A stretch of DNA of 64,000 bases from Ooceraea biroi. Taxonomy: Eukaryota > Arthropoda > Insecta > Hymenoptera > Formicidae. The position numbers and the translations under genes were made by a program. This document shows positions 13,501 to 26,143 of this stretch, piece by piece (position 1 is the first letter of the stretch; each line of letters starts with the position of its first letter). The notes under the pieces were generated by a model that was not told the DNA's origin, ran no database searches, and was given only the letters and a program-made list of their open reading frames with translations. The stretch is from positions 4,757,838-4,821,837 of the forward strand of contig NC_039516.1 of the NCBI RefSeq assembly GCF_003672135.1, read 5' to 3'.

Positions 13501-14500
13501 CGATAAATAATCGCACGGGACCGGCCGCGAACATTTATCGCGAGCTGTGATTTGTAGAGGGCCACCAGGGTGCAGCGGAACGAAAGGGGAGGGTGGTCGC
13601 GCGAGAAATCATTTCTGCCGTCCGGAAAAACTGTTTTTTATACTCTTTGCAAGATTCATTTCGCCTAATCGATTCTCCACCGACAGCTCCGCAACCACGC
13701 ACATTTTTGCTTTTGCTTTGTCCACGATACTCCGAGTACATGGATGCGCGGCGGGATCTGATTTCTCCAGTTCGATTAATTCATGCGGTGGACTTTATCT
13801 TACCGCGGCGCAAGCTCTAACGCAAAATTTATCGTATAAACGGAATACTCCAGTAATTTACTTTTGTTTCGAATATCAGAAATGGTAGAAACCGAAACGA
13901 TGGAACCTTCCGACGTCAAATAATTCACTAATCACACCTCTTGAATGACTTTTTAAAAGCGCACCAAAATGTGAGAACAGCTTTACACATTTCTCTCATC
14001 CTTCAACGTGGACATCTCATTTCCGTTAAAGCGCCGTGTCGTCTACATCTATACACGTGCATCCGCTTTCCTTTTATACTGTATAATTATGCCAAAACGG
14101 ATAGACGTGAAGGACTCTACTTCTCTCATCATTCACGCGATCGTGATACTCGCGCGATTAACTTTTCTTTTATTTTGGACGATTCATTTCGGGATAACAA
14201 ACACGAGCCCGGGCTCGGTTTAAGTAATGTTCCCTTATGTAGAATGCACGCGTGCACGGTTGCAATTGCACACGCACGCACACACGTTCGTCGTACGTAC
14301 GGTACGGCCGGAACGGGCATGCGGCACGGACGGTCCGGTAATGGGTGGGTGGGAAATAGCTTTCCGGTAAATGAACACGCGCTATGCCACGCATTCCGCC
14401 CCGGACGACGATTCTCGTCGTCGTGCGACCGAACAGATCGTTAACCACGTGACACGGACGATGTCGTCGACCTCTTTCCGCCCGTTTTCTCTGCCGCTCC
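10600..14500. other. CpG-dense block without recognisable genes
   Basis: By eye this stretch, and similar ones at about 5590-6130 and 7400-9470, is much richer in CG dinucleotides and GC than its surroundings. It carries many overlapping chance open frames on both strands, none with a recognisable domain, and no exon matching the receptor gene. A CpG-rich block can mark unmethylated intronic or regulatory DNA, but no specific promoter element was identified. Confidence 0.45.
13341..13353 (+). repeat. Poly-C run
   Basis: Thirteen consecutive C. The length is prone to sequencing and assembly error. Confidence 0.9.
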
Positions 14501-14770
14501 CCGGGAGTGCAGCCGGCATCCTGTTTCCTTCCGCTTCATCATAAACTCACCGCCTGACCCGCGGCTCTCTGTGCTTTAAACCACAGTTTTGAGAATTCAT
14601 CTCGTGCATCGCGCGTACGAAATATTCTGGTCTTTCTTCGGGACCGGAAATACTTTTAGTTTTATTTGTTTTGCAGGTAAAAAAAGATCTGCGAAATATT
14701 GTTCCTCCACTTGTTCTTCCATTTATAACATACAAAAATATATTGTCAGTATCAATAGTTATTGTCATAA

Positions 14771-14822
14771 GTTATTAGATAATTAATTAAGTTATTAGAT
14801 AATTAATTAATTAATTAATTAA
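14771..14822 (+). repeat. 20-bp tandem duplication running into (TTAA)n
   Basis: GTTATTAGATAATTAATTAA occurs twice head to tail (14771-14810), continuing as TTAA units. Nearby TTAATTAATTATAATTA extends the AT-rich patch. Confidence 0.9.
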
Positions 14823-15705
14823 TCCGGGTTAATTAATTATAATTAAGTAAATAATCCGGATCATGGCGATGAACAAACTAAACACATACTTATGATAGCA
14901 TAACGTAGCTTGTATGTTAATTTTATAACAGAATAGGTTCTACAGAATAAATCTTTAAAAAACAAAACCAAAGTTCTCCAAAATATTGGCTACAATATTT
15001 TTATCGCCATCAAGACACGACCCGGATTACTTAGTTAATGATCTAATAGCTCTCCAAAAAGCAACCGCAGCTTTTATAGGATAACGAATAGGGGAAAGTC
15101 AAGTCACGAAGGGTGATAAATTTTGAGGTCTTCGATTATAGTTTCTTTCTCCGTAGTGATTTATCCAATATACATAAAATCAGGGGAAGGTTTAACATTA
15201 CGGTGAATTAAATTTCACGCGTCGTCGCCGATCGAACTCATCGCACTCGAGTGAACCATTAAATGCAGTTACATTTGTCTCTCGTTTCTTTCGAGCGCAA
15301 TGCACACTCGTAAATTCGTCCGACTGAGATCTCACGAAGAACGACGTCGTCGTTCGGCTGTCGCGAATCGCGCATTCAAAATCTCCGTGCGACACGAGTT
15401 ATTAAATTTTTCGATTAGATAGAAGTGAGGACAAACATAAAAAGCCCGACGTCGAACCACCGTACTCGAACAACGGACGATCCGCGACCAGCTACAGGTG
15501 GGCAATGTCGTCCATCCCTTTCAGCCCTTCTTTTGTTTTACTCCAATGATCCCTTGCGAGGTCTTATCCGTGAGATATTTAATCGCTCGAACGCGGCGTT
15601 ATGCGGTCTCAATGAGCCGATCTTTCTCAATCGTCGCTCTCTTTTTACTGCCGCGAAGTAAAATTAGATATAACGGATGAACGATTTCCTAATTTCCACA
15701 TAAAT

Positions 15706-15744
15706 AGTCAAATTCTAACGCTACATTTGCGTTAGAATTTGACT
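15706..15744. repeat. Perfect 16-bp-arm hairpin
   Basis: The arms AGTCAAATTCTAACGC (15706-15721) and its exact complement (15729-15744) flank a seven-base loop. There is no T-run or gene context to call it a terminator, and the organism is eukaryotic. Confidence 0.8.
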
Positions 15745-16554
15745 TTGTAAAATATCGAATACAGAATAAAAATGCTTGCCTCATATTTCGAAAGAAACGA
15801 TGTGTAAATTCCGCTTTTTCCTAATTCTGAAAGATGTTTCGAGTATGTCCAAGAATGAATGCCGATAAAAGCTCATCTTTCGATTAATTTTGTAGCTTGG
15901 ACTTTGTATACTGTTATACGCATTATACAACGATACAATGCGAACCCGAATAAATAAGCGTGTAATGTTACGTTTGAGGAAGCGCACGCCGTTACCACTG
16001 CCGTCGACTCAAGCCTGACGTTGATAGATTCGTTGTTGTACCATTAGGTAGGATAGACTGCAGCGTTATGGGATGCTTTATTACAATAATAGCCACCCAT
16101 TTTCCCGATGAACGATTCGAGTTCGCCTACGGTTACGCGGAATACGAGTGGCGATGTGTTCAAAAGCGTCGGATATCGGTTCACTATTAGTCATGTTACA
16201 CTTGAAAAATACGATATCGATGCTATCAAATTCTTTACACATCACGTTTTAGAACATAAGCGGGAATAGGCATCACGTATCGATAATGCGACCCATCTAT
16301 GTTGTTTAAAAAATGAGTATCAATATTATTTGCCATTTTTAGGATCTTTAAACATAAAGCCATTTTTTGAAGCAAGTACTTTTTCAAATTCTGTTTGCAA
16401 GCAATTTTCCGTTTACTGAATTCAAAGATTTATTAATCGACTTGTCAAGAACGAAAAGTCACACTGAAAAATCTAACTATTCGGTTAGTAATTCCCTAAA
16501 ATCGCTGTATCTATTATTATTCTTACATTTTTATTGTATTGTTATAACAAGGGT

Positions 16555-16572
16555 TATATATATATATATATA
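16555..16572 (+). repeat. (TA)n microsatellite
   Basis: About nine TA units. Confidence 0.85.
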
Positions 16573-19500
16573 ATATACATATGTATGAAATATTGTTAAC
16601 TCCACGGAACACAATGAAGCGTATAAAATGTCGAAATGAAAATCTCGATGAGAATTAAAATAACTGAAAATATGATTACCACTTCAAATAATATTGAGCA
16701 TATACGAATTTGAATTCGGAAGTCATTTTGGGAAAACTGAACATTTTTTTCGATTGTTTATTAATTGAATACTGACAGCCGTGGTTGAAATATATTTGGT
16801 AGAAATTTCGCTGTTCGCGCTTTGCCTCTTTCTCAGCAACAAGGTAATGTTATAATTGATTTTACTCCTCACGGGATATATGAAATATTGATTGTTGATC
16901 AAGAGCGATACATATCCGTTCACTCATCGCTCAAGCGTTATGAATTATTAAACTTCTGTGACGTGAATCACGTTTTTATTATATTACGGTTTGTTACGTG
17001 TGCTTTTGTGATCCTACAAAATTAAACGTTGCAATTCGTACGATGATGACGCACATTGTTTTTCTTTTTTTTCAAAACTGACGGCCGGTATTGGTCATCC
17101 GCCCGGAGTGAATTATATGCTGTCTAAAATCTCTCGAAAAATTATTTTTCCTGGCTTTTGACTGTTCTCTCTTCGTGTATCTCTCATTTTGTTTCGATCA
17201 TATGGACATTTATCTTTTGTGTCCTGTGATTTGCAGTGAGATGCTACAAAATATTTATTTCACTATTAATTAACTGTGTACCATTTAATTAAAGCAATTT
17301 GTTGCAATCATTTTTGTATATGATGCATTCAAATATATTCAAGATTAATATCAATGCTTCGTGTGATACACATAACGTTATGTTTTACGCAAGTATCTCT
17401 ATGTCGTAATGTTTAATGGAACCATACATAATTGTTATTCGTTGCACTGTAGTGTTTGCTACATGAAAATACGAGCAATTGCCATTTCGAATCTACCCAA
17501 AGTTATTATCGAGATCTTACTCGTTTTCCGTTGTTACACCTCTCGTCACGTAAATTTCGATTTCGTAACAATGGTGTTCTCCAGATGACTGCATTCAGAG
17601 TAACAATAAGTATCGATTTTTGGAAGCAATATTCACTTCCTGTCTTGGTTAAACTGATATCTGATATTTTATTTTAACATCATTTAATGTTAACATGGAA
17701 GAAAATCAAAAACATGTGGAAAAAGCACACTGCGTATTTTAGAATAATTAAATCTTTCGATTTTCAAAATTAAGGCGGTTTTAAAATTAGAGCTCTCTCC
17801 ACGCAGACAAATTATTTATTTACAGACCCCCCGAAGTTATATACATACTTAGTCGAGGGAGATTAATATTACGGAATGTAGGTAAATTTGATAAACGACG
17901 GGGCCAAATGGTCGAATCAAATTTCATTTCACCGCGACATTTTATGCGACGCGAAGTCATAACGAAAACGCGAGTAGAAGCCGACTAACGAGAACGAATT
18001 TTATTTCACGTTCGTATCCTCCCATGGAGATAAACTCATTTTACGAGCGGGACAAACAGAAAAATCTGGACGGCGCCGCGTTGTTCTCCCGCAAAAGTAT
18101 GTCGTATTATACAAGCAAACTCGCAGTCTCGAAAATTTTTCGTACCAGGGTTTATATCGCCGCCCAGACCGTCGGTAATTCTTAAGACGGAATTTTAATG
18201 CCGATTATGTCTAATATATATTTTCATGCCAACAGATACAAGTAACAAAGACTAAATGCACTGTTACACTGTCTAGTCTTTAGCGACGAATAAATTTAAA
18301 TCGTTTGATTTATTGCTAGTGTAAATTATATACGTACATTTCGGAATAATCGTACCTGCAATACTTTTTTAAATAGCTTAGAACAATAATACTGAACAAA
18401 AACAAAACAAAGTTAAGCTTCTGCTTTTCCAAAACTGAGGAAGTCTCTCCTTAAGTTATTCGGAAAAGCGGGAGTCTTTTCTGTATTACTGTCAGTGCAT
18501 ACTAACGTCACCAAGCTGCGTGCTGCGTCGAGAGCTGATTCCTCCGACGGCAGCTGTCACGTGTAGTTTTGCCGGCAAATGTCAGTTTCTGAGACAAACA
18601 AAAGGGGAATGACGCGTCGGGTTGCGTCGGACAGTTGTATGCGTCACGTGCATCGATAATACTCCTCGCAGTTGTGGAAATGTCGCCGTGAATAAGGCTA
18701 CCCGCATTCGCATACAAAACAGACGTCCTGTTTTACTGTAGCTACCGCGTACGAGAAACACGAAATATTACTTTTAATATATACATTTAAAATAATCATA
18801 AATATTAATGCGCGAATCTCTCTCTCTCGAAAATTACGTTTTCAGTGTATTTGGAGAAGAAATTCTCTCTTTCTCTCCCTCTCTCTTTCTCTTCTCTTTG
18901 ATGCATTCTATAGCAACTAAAAACCTGGTTACGACGATTGGCGAGATCGCCTGATATATCTGATTTGCAGCATATTCCCGTGCAGATTGATGGTAGATTG
19001 ACTCACGTGTTTAGCGATCGAGATCTCGTCGCGGATTCCTCTCGGCTGCACCGGTTGCGATTAACCGTCGAGCTAATGCCAAATGCTCGCATATAACGGC
19101 GGGCGCGAGGATAATACCGGATACGCCGTGTGCGGCAGCCGTCGATCGGATGGATAGCCGTAAATAAACGGATAACGATACCTCTCGTACGATATCTCTC
19201 TGCAACGGGCGCAAGCAGACGGTCCTGATTCGCGCGCGCGTTACGCAACGCACGAAACGTTGAACTGGATTTGCTGGCCACGTAATCTCAAAGCGGAGGA
19301 GAAACTGCCGGAGTGCAAGGGAATATTGAATCATAGCAGATCGCAGCAATGGTCGCAGAAACAGAATAGAATAGGAACAATCTACGTTTGCGTCTTCTTT
19401 CTCGTGCATCATTGCGTGCGCGAGCAGCGAGTGATGTCTCGTAAAGATGGAAGAGTGCTTCCGGTTCTCTTAAATGGACACTTTGAATGACACTGAAAAT

Positions 19501-22155
19501 ATACCGAAAGAATAGGCCTGTGAAGCGGATGCGAGTGCGCGATGCTGCAAAGGGTCGCTACGCGCACGGCCTTTTCCATTTTGCCCTTTTACTTTCGAAT
19601 CCGCCCGCTCAAGCAAGCGCATTACTTTTCGCGTGTGCGAGATTGCACGCGTACTCTCTTGCCGGTGATGCATTCATGCGTCGCACAAGCCATTGAAATC
19701 GAATTAATGTCCCTTTACGTTCGTGTAAGGACACTTCAGACCGGCGGAACCAATCCAAATTATTACGTCGAGGCTCAAAGCGTAAGCGAGGCAGGCTTGA
19801 GCAGGATCCACCCGATCTCTGTATGATCGCCGGAGCGGAAACGACGGTCTGTTAATACATGCTAACTTTCTGGGAAATGTGATTGCCGATATCGCTCGCC
19901 GTAAGCTCTCTGGATGATGTTTAATTGGACGATCTCGATTAAAATTGCGCAGCTGAAGATTTCCTTCGAGGAACGTGAAATCTTGTTATTTTTGAATAAT
20001 TGCATTGAATAATCAAATGATTACGTTAAAATCCAAGTGGCAAAATTATCTTCCGATGAGTTAATCTACCCGTCAAATTTTCTCATATCGCGATAATTTC
20101 AAGCTTTAATCGATTCGTTATCTTTTATGAAATTTTCCGACGTCTAAAAATACGTAGAATATAAAAGAGGTAAAATTTCTCGTGTTACTTCCGTTTCATT
20201 CTACGCTTGAGAAACGATCTTGGTATTAGGATATATATAAATGTAATTTTTATGAATTCGGTTCTAAAACGTTTTGGAGAGATTGATCGTTACGTGAGGA
20301 TGAAATTCCTCGCCGATCTGCATAAAAATGGCGTTTGCGCGGCAATCGATTCCCAGAGGTTTCATTATTATCTTTATTAGCGGTACCACCGGCGCACCGG
20401 CAATTTCCTAACGTTTTCGTACGGCGAAAGTATTAACCGAGCACGCGGTTATTTCCGGCTGTTTACTTCCGCGCCGCGTGGTCAAGGCAAGCAATTACAC
20501 TGCGCACAGTACAACCCCGGCTGCTTCAATTTGTACCGTAGCGAAAAGCCGTAACGTACTGGGCGGGCAGTGAGCACCTACCCGATTCGAATTGGTATTC
20601 CGTTTTTAATGTTTCCGCGCAATTTTCTTTTACGGAAATAAAATAGAAACCTGAGAATTTACGGCGGAATGTAATCACGTATAGAGAACTGAGAAATGTA
20701 CTTTGTCAGATATTACCTTATTATTTTGTAATATCGATTGTTCTGACTTCGTTGAAAAAAGAAAGACTGATATTGAAAGATGATTTGCCGATTACATCAT
20801 TTATTTATTAAAAACTACATTTGATGTACATTATATTTTAATAAAGATTGAATATCAGTTGCGTTCTTGTTCATCCAGATTTTTGTAAATTTGGTAGCAA
20901 TCGGGTAACCAGGTAATTACGGTTTATCATACCGTATCTGCCGCACGTTCGCGTACCGTTCATTACACCATGTTTTTCTGCAATACTGCTTAACGTTTAT
21001 TAACGTTTAATAACGTTTGCAGCCTGGCTCGTCGTTTAATGTTATCTGATAGTCCCGCTCCGCGTTTAACAAATTTTTTAGTGGATAATGAACCTATTAT
21101 CGTACCGCAAGCTCCGGATATTTAAATTCGTTGGCTAATTACATGGATTTTATTTTTCGGTCGATTATCACTGTGATTACAATATTGCATATTGCGTTGT
21201 TTTCCCATGAGAAGTTGATTCAGCTAATTTTAAAATACGTATCTCTTGACACAGCTATGTTACTATATATTTGATACAATGGCAAATATATATGTACTTG
21301 ATAAAACGCAAACAAAAGTAAAAACATTAGCTATTAATTTGCAAAATTGTATATGACGATAAAATAACGTGAACAATTTACATTAATTTAATCAGTACGT
21401 GAAGTTAAAAAATGTTTTATACATACATATGCAAAAACAGGAAATGAAAACGTTGTTTTAATTAAAGATACGTATCGATGTGCATTTTAACGAAGTAATA
21501 AAGCTGAGAATAACTTGAGAACCCAATAAAATATTGCGGAATTCCACCGAAAATACATTATTTAAACACTATTATTATAACAAATGACTTATCGCGTCAC
21601 TGAACTCCTTTGAACTCCAGAACACTTAGCTTTCCCCGCTTCGAAAAGGAGGAAAGAGGGTGGATACTAGGGAGCGCCCTACGAGCGCCATTTTCCTTTA
21701 AGGACGATCGAGAGACTTACGAGGATCGTTCTTGTCTGAGGGCGATCGTACAGGGCGCCCGTTATTCGAACGCGTTCGAATGAAATTCCGATCGCCCGCC
21801 TGCCGGCTTTGTCCTGGAGGAAATCTTGCTCCGCGTTGGCTTTCCGGAATTTATCGGAATAATCGGATTCATTTCTTTCACCGAGAGTAGTAATGGCCAA
21901 AGAAGTCGTTACGTACGCCGATATTTCAAGGAAAAAACTGGACACGCTTATACATGCTTCGTGTCCATCGCGGACCAAAATGCATTTATTTATGCAAAAT
22001 TCTTGTTTCAATTATCGAGATTCACCGAGCGATGTTCTCCCTGTTAACATTGATTACGTCCAGGACGGAAAAGTCATTCGTATCGTGACAAATGCCATCG
22101 TCGCAAATACGCAAATCGTCGCTGCACCGTTGATTATCATTGTCTGATTACTTAC

Positions 22156-22312
22156 AGTGCACTTTCAGCTTCCATCGATCCTCGATGCCGGCTTCCGACA
22201 ACTTTGGATTCTCGGCACGACACACCAGAAACTTCCCCTCGTCCTCCACAGTCGGCGTGAATTGTAGCAGACTCATGCCGTCCTGCAATTGCGAATAGCG
22301 ATCATCATTCAT
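22156..22312 (-). CDS. Sidestep-family receptor, internal exon D (second half of the Ig-like domain)
   Basis: This exon has 52 full codons plus one base. The peptide contains MSLLQFTPTVEDEGKFLVC and then RAENPKLSEAGIEDRWKLKV, with the F-strand cysteine at residue 31. F-P---DEGK-L-CRAENP followed by (I/L)ED-W-L-VH(Y) matches the end of the third Ig domain in Side proteins. The donor is T|GTAAGTA, so the last codon is probably completed to Tyr, giving the expected VHY linker. The 5' border is uncertain. The AG at 22313-22314 fits the phase 0 donor of exon C but has a poor pyrimidine tract. The AG at about 22333-22334 would need the alternative phase 1 donor of exon C and would add seven residues. 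No later exon was found to the left. Confidence 0.82.
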
Positions 22313-25300
22313 CTTCCTTGCGCAGGATGCTGATTTACGCAAGTTTCTATGGTACTCGCTTCATGCAGCGGCTTATGAGATGGATAGATAGAGGTTTTAG
22401 CGTAATGTCACTTTACCGTCGATATTTGAGTATTAATATCGTAGTAAAAATTTTGATATTTCTTTCTATGTCTAAAAGGACAGCATGATAAAAATATAGT
22501 ATAATGTTACTTGTATTTATAATAACAGTTTTAGGATTTGCTGTATTTGTTGTATTTATCGAGAAAATAAAAACATAAATAGCTTCTATTTCGGCGGATA
22601 GTTATATTTGGCATTAATGCATCGGTACATGCATATTGGAAGGAATGAGAGAACGTATGGAGAGAGTAAATGATGAATTCGCGCGCATGCGATTTGTAAT
22701 GTATATTATTGCAGACTCATTATTTTATCATAACGTTTCATTATTCCTTTGTAATCCAAAAATTCCTACGATTTTTGCTTGTTATCTTATTACGTGCATT
22801 ATGTAATCGAGACGAATCATAATGCAAGAAGTGGAAGATAAATGATTTCATAACATTCCGGTGTCGTTTTTCAATTTTTTTTCTCCGCCCCCGCGATGGA
22901 AAATTGCGGTCGCGCCGCATTTTTGTTTTATCGTCTCACATAACCAGCAGCTCGCACTGTTTACGAGATTTTAAACACGACGCCGAACAGCACAGCAAAG
23001 CGTACGTTTTATCGTAACAGTAAGAGCATATATTTTTCAAGCGCGAACAACGGACGCGTGAAATGTTAAAATAAATATGCACGTTTTCGTTTCCAAAAAT
23101 GTGACCATATTTCCTCTCGCGCGCGCGGCCGTGCTCGCGAAAAACCGAGCTCGAAATTACGCGAGATAACACCGCTTTATTATTATCATTTTCTGAGCCT
23201 TTTCATTCATGGGTTACGTCCACGTTTCGCGGATCACCGCATACGTTATCCACAATGTTTTTTTTGTTCGTTTGACTTTTTTGGAATTTCGTCGTTTACG
23301 TATGTGTCTCTTTTAGAAATAACCATCCTTGACGGTTTGCAGAATCAATGCCAGACCTTTGGCGAAAATACATACTACCGATGTAGGAAACTAGAGTGAT
23401 TCGCAACAGCAGGAAGCAACGTGGCAATTTTTCGTCGTGACAAATTGATGCAAATTGCGAAATTGTGTTAAATTTCATGACTAAACTGCGACCGTTTTCC
23501 AAAGATTAATTTTTGTCCCGCGAATTTCCATAACAATCGATGTCGCCGCAAGGGAGCTCGCGGAATTCTTTCTTATTTCGCATGGATTTCGCTCCCGCTT
23601 TCAGTCGAGAATATCCCATTTTTCCTTTCTAGAAAATTGGTTACGTCATCGCATTAATGGTACACCATCGGTTCCCGCTTTCCCGATGAAATTTTCACTC
23701 TCATCGTATAGGAAAATAAACCGCGCCTTTTATTCTTCAATTTACATATTGCAATATTAAACAGAATTTTCTACAACAAGCTGTATGAATAATTTCTTAA
23801 TAATATTATTAAAACTTTCAATATTATCGTGACGCTTTTCCTACTAATGAGATATTTAAAACCATTGTATTGCTGACATTAATTAATTATTTTTCCGAAT
23901 AGATATCCGAGGTATTTATAATAAAACCTTTGTACACTGATATTAACGAGTCGAATACATATAATATTATTATAGAAAAGAAATTACACATGTAATTAAT
24001 TTTATATGATATGTTATATTAGAGTGCATTTAAATCAATAGATGATAATATTACACAGTATTATTTAAATGATTTCTAAAAATAATCTAAATAATACTTG
24101 ATATGAAATTAAGAATGTAAATATTCACATACACGCACACGATCGCATACAATGTGGCATATATCATTTATCTATAAAGTTTTAATATTTAAAAATTTTT
24201 CACAAATAAAATTGTTAATAGAAAATTCTCCTGAATGTTGTCATTAATTCTGGACTTCCATCAAAGCCTCAGTTAAAATTTAATTTTAAAGTTAGCGTAG
24301 TCGTTATCATTTTATCGGCGAAACTGTTCGATATAGTATAAACGAAAATGGATAGTGGGTTGATTTTTGCACCATTTGCACGCGGAGGCAAAAGATGAGA
24401 AAAACGTGGAACGATGCGCGGGGAATCTCGCTTCTTAAGACGTCGTATCTCAATTTCAAACACCGTATCGATGTATCGGCTCAACGGAAACGCGACGGTT
24501 CCGGGTCGAGCGAGGAACGAGATAGACGTCCTGGGGAAGCCTTCCAAACTAATCCTCAAAAACGAGTTTCTCCTTGTGAAATTTATGTCGGTGCCGAAAT
24601 TTCAATGTCGTTATTCACGTAGATTCACGGACAGAAAATATGTATGGATACACCATGCACGTGGTTATGCATGTCGTGAATATGCATGGTACATCTGTCC
24701 TTTCACCCTTTTGCATGTCAAAAATTCCCACGCAACCCTCACCTTTTCGTTTTCAGCTCTTTCGTTTTTCTTCTTCTTTGCTTCTCTTCCTCTTTTTTTT
24801 CTGTTGTTTTTCTCGCGTGTGGATTGGTCGAAAACAATGTCGAACGTGATGCGGATAGAAAAAAGCGAGACTGAACGGCTCTAGGCGAAATTAAAATCAA
24901 ATCCACGTTGGTTTGGCCTCAACTGTGTGTCGGCCACGTTTCCGGAATTCGAAAAACTTCGATCCGAGTTTACCGGCGAAAATTCCGGAGTTGTCTTAGC
25001 CGACAGTATGGAATTTTCGAAATTCCAGCTCGCATAACAGGATTACTTTGTCAAGCATCCTGCGCATGTAATAAAGCTGTGCATTTAATTGTGTGCGGCT
25101 CCGCGACATTTGTATAAATTATCATAAAAGATAATGTGTAATTAGTGCAACGATGCAAAAAGTTAATTTGCGGAGTAGAAAGTAATCGGGATAAGCATGA
25201 TATTACGTTTCTTGAAATATCAGTTCGTAAATGTCTTCGAAACATAAAATTAATAAGATAAAGTTTATTTTTTAATTAATACTATACATATCCCTTTCTC

Positions 25301-26120
25301 ATCGATGTACCTGACAAGTCTTTGTCGGAAATAGATTGTAGCAAACATATCCAAGAGAACATACACTACATGGCACTTTATTAATTCTATTAAAATTGAT
25401 ATTCTTTGTGCTAAAAGGACAATAAACTTGGATTCTAGTAGAATCAAGTCCATTCATAGAACATAAATTGTACAGCTAAGACGCAATTTGCATAGCACAT
25501 TCCATCTCTTTGTGTTGCGCCACTGTTGCAGTCGCCGTGAAAAGGCCGAGATTAACTTCTTCTTACCATCCTGAGATGAAGATGCACGCGAGAGAAAAGG
25601 TTATAGAGATGCGCGAATCCTTATACCTTTCCACGTATATAGACATGACGCGGGTGTGCACACACAGACGAGTATGTACACACGAAACCACAGCTCGAAT
25701 CCGCTCGTCCAGAAACTCGCCTGTGTCTTCAGTTACTGGTATATTCACCCGCAAGCAAGAAAGAGAGGTTTCATAGAGACAGAGCTTTACATCGCACATG
25801 TTAAATACATTTGCGCGTATATCACATGGTTAGCAATGTTCCTCTGTTATAAAGTCATTCGTTAGTTAGCTTTGCTACAAAAAGGAGATAAGTTTGTTGA
25901 AATTAATTTTACCTCCGTGTTGAATAATAGAAAAACAATAATTAAAATTCGTCACATATAAAATAAAATAGATAAAAAACTCGTTATTATAATAATTTAC
26001 ATTTATATTATTATATTATATAACATGAATGATATCGACATTTCGCATATCCAACTCGCCGAAATTAAGAAAAAATCTATTTCCATCACAGTTTTCTTCA
26101 TGAAATTGAATATATGGTAC

Positions 26121-26143
26121 TAATTAATTAATTAATTAATTAT
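26121..26143 (+). repeat. (ATTA)n simple repeat
   Basis: About five ATTA units in AT-rich DNA. Confidence 0.85.

Larger units (their letters stand above)
1..22155 (-). other. Non-coding stretch downstream of exon D, presumed intron
   Basis: The GTAAGTA donor of exon D shows that the transcript continues leftward, so at least the start of this stretch is intron. I searched for a fourth Ig-domain exon and did not find one, though a short exon could be missed by eye. The stretch holds the 2.6-3.3 kb repeat pair and hairpin, the 9602-10420 element, the hairpin at 15706-15744 and several simple repeats. It is markedly richer in CpG between about 5.6 and 14.5 kb than in its outer parts. Confidence 0.55.

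Noticed and set aside
15706..15744. Possible rho-independent terminator
   Set aside because: Hairpin without a T-run or upstream gene, in eukaryotic DNA.
1..22155. Fourth Ig-domain exon of the receptor gene
   Set aside because: I looked for a minus-strand EGD-V-F-C-V-ANP or W-(H/Y)-G type exon with splice borders and saw none; it may lie beyond the left edge or be missed by eye.
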